Below are positions 52,250 through 53,143 of a DNA stretch of 53,143 nucleotides, in pieces; position 1 is the first letter of the stretch; every line of letters starts with the position of its first letter. Below the pieces are notes generated by a model. It searched no databases. It was not told the origin of the DNA and saw nothing but the letters and a program-made list of their open reading frames with translations. A program made the translations under genes and the position numbers. Location of the stretch: positions 1-53,143 of the forward strand of contig JAWXUD010000011.1 in assembly GCA_044432945.1 (NCBI GenBank). The letters run 5' to 3'. The stretch comes from JAWXUD01 sp044432945 (lineage in GTDB: Bacteria; Cyanobacteriota; Vampirovibrionia; Gastranaerophilales; Gastranaerophilaceae).

Positions 52250-53008
52250 TTAATTGCCTTTTACGAGTCCACTCGCTGGATTGTGTGACCACCCGACATC
52301 AGGTGCTATTCTTTTTGTAGTTAGTGGATCAGTGTAAACAGTGACTGGTTTGTACTCGCCTGATTTCTTTGAAACGAGCATATCTTCTGTTGATAACCTA
52401 CCATCTGAATTATCAGGTTTGATTTTCTTTGCTTTTAGCTTGTAATCCGATAATGCACGAACTCTACACCTGCATCGCCAACCGTTGGGCGGATAAAACG
52501 AATCCCAAAACGGGTCATCATATCTGAAAACCAAATCGTGCAATTGAGCGTGTTCTGGTCGAGTTCTTTTATCTAAAACTGAAACATATTGTAAATATGG
52601 TCGACTATCCACGTTATCCATCTGAGTTTTGTATCGTCCTGTTTGGTATGCAGTTTGAATATTCACTGAATAAATTGTTTTGAGCCTGTAATTTGATCCA
52701 AGCTGAACAACCTCTGCCACACCATTTGAATCAACAACAATCTGCTCGCCCCACCAACCCTTTTTTTGAAGTGTGGGTTTTAATTCTTTTTTGAAACTCT
52801 CAAAAGTTTTGCCTTCAGAAAGTGCCTTGTCCAAAGATGTACGAATATCGTTTAAAACATCTTCTCGCATAGCTTTGGCAACTGTAAAAGATTTTTGATG
52901 AGCATCTTCCCACATCTCATACCAGTCCCAAGTCGCTTTATTGTCCTTGCCTTTAAAATATTTAATCGCTAAGGCTGGCGAGAGTTTAAATATTCCACTA
53001 AGCCCCAT
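52250..53008 (-). CDS. Phage head morphogenesis protein (Mu gpF/SPP1 gp7-like)
   Basis: 252 aa from ATG 53008, preceded by GAGGTGG. The MuF core is seen in SVNIQTAYQTGRYKTQMDNV, YLQYVSVLDKRTRPEHAQLH and FYPPNGWRCRCRVRALSDYK. The protein is a minor capsid component linked to the portal. The start overlaps the upstream dcm gene by 11 nt. Mu order would place a portal gene before it; here a methylase gene is inserted. Confidence 0.88.
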   Translation of the reverse strand: MGLSGIFKLSPALAIKYFKGKDNKATWDWYEMWEDAHQKSFTVAKAMREDVLNDIRTSLDKALSEGKTFESFKKELKPTLQKKGWWGEQIVVDSNGVAEVVQLGSNYRLKTIYSVNIQTAYQTGRYKTQMDNVDSRPYLQYVSVLDKRTRPEHAQLHDLVFRYDDPFWDSFYPPNGWRCRCRVRALSDYKLKAKKIKPDNSDGRLSTEDMLVSKKSGEYKPVTVYTDPLTTKRIAPDVGWSHNPASGLVKGN

Positions 53009-53143
53009 ATTCCACCTCAAAAATTTTCTGCGCAACAGCCTGAACAACATTAACAGTCACAGCGTTACCAGCCATTTTATAAAGTTGGGAATCGGAAATC
53101 CCTAGCTCTCGTGCTTGTTGAACCATATCATCAGGGAAGCCTT
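52998..53143 (-). CDS. dcm: C-5 cytosine DNA methyltransferase, C-terminal part (5' end outside window)
   Basis: 47 residues ending at TAG 53000-52998: GFPDDMVQQARELG, then SDSQLYKMAGNAVTVNVVQA, the motif X region of Dcm-type methylases. It is the first phage-linked gene seen from the right edge. Target site cannot be told from this part. Confidence 0.8.
   Translation of the reverse strand, partial: GFPDDMVQQARELGISDSQLYKMAGNAVTVNVVQAVAQKIFEVEYGA

Noticed and set aside
1..53143. CRISPR arrays, tRNA, rRNA and known riboswitches
   Set aside because: No regularly spaced repeats, no T-loop GGTTCGA-type sequences and no recognisable aptamer cores seen by eye.

Overview
ORGANISM. The window is AT-rich, bacterial and mostly densely coded. 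A Ycf45-type R3H/AAA ATPase (a family typical of cyanobacteria and plastids), a 2-oxoglutarate:ferredoxin oxidoreductase operon suited to anaerobic metabolism, and a run of large unrecognised proteins together suggest a non-photosynthetic relative of cyanobacteria (Vampirovibrionia/Melainabacteria, probably a gut Gastranaerophilales). This is inference from gene content; there is no rRNA or tRNA here to prove it.

LAYOUT. 1-3.2 kb: defence-like cluster with a truncated YhcG-type nuclease gene, three consecutive TIR or TIR-like genes and a frameshifted membrane-anchored gene. 3.3-11.7 kb: a giant multidomain protein (about 2585 aa) behind a sigma-28-like promoter, followed by a decayed gene fragment. 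11.7-33.5 kb: mainly core genome, with a ferritin-like protein, yceD-rpmF-plsX-fabH-fabD-fabG, acpP, fabF, glutaredoxin and Ycf45, a secreted or surface-type protein of unknown function, korDABC, a coiled-coil protein, a GlcD-like oxidase, a zinc-peptidase-like protein, manC and ogt. 33.5-41.9 kb: accessory genes, namely two Fic proteins, a HigBA-type toxin-antitoxin pair with a palindromic operator, a secreted SNase-phospholipase D fusion, a PAPS-reductase-like protein overlapping an unknown 455-aa gene, and a secreted PD-(D/E)XK-like protein. 42-50.4 kb: an ADP-ribosyltransferase-domain protein and a second giant protein (about 2242 aa), inverted relative to the first and paralogous to it at both ends. 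51-53.1 kb: Mu-like phage head genes interleaved with dam and dcm methylase genes, running off the window.

HOW THEY WORK TOGETHER. The fatty-acid block goes from acyl-phosphate (PlsX) through malonyl transfer (FabD), initiation (FabH), reduction (FabG) and elongation (FabF) on the ACP made by acpP, co-located with ribosomal protein L32 as in many bacteria. The most unusual content is the giant-protein set. Both giants have near-perfect sigma-28 (FliA/SigD) promoter motifs with identical spacing, the same start context, a conserved N-terminal half and a conserved C-terminal domain, but different middles. One middle carries a J-domain-like segment, an HExxH metallopeptidase motif and an ADP-ribosyltransferase fold. 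A smaller neighbour carries the same ADP-ribosyltransferase fold. I read these as flagellar-regulon-linked exported effectors or toxins. A third sigma-28-like promoter precedes the surface-type protein at 22.2 kb. Further small-scale signals are repeat-derived peptides inside two ORFs, four genes whose -10 box lies exactly 6 nt before ATG (apparently leaderless), and two families of dispersed repeats in the accessory regions.
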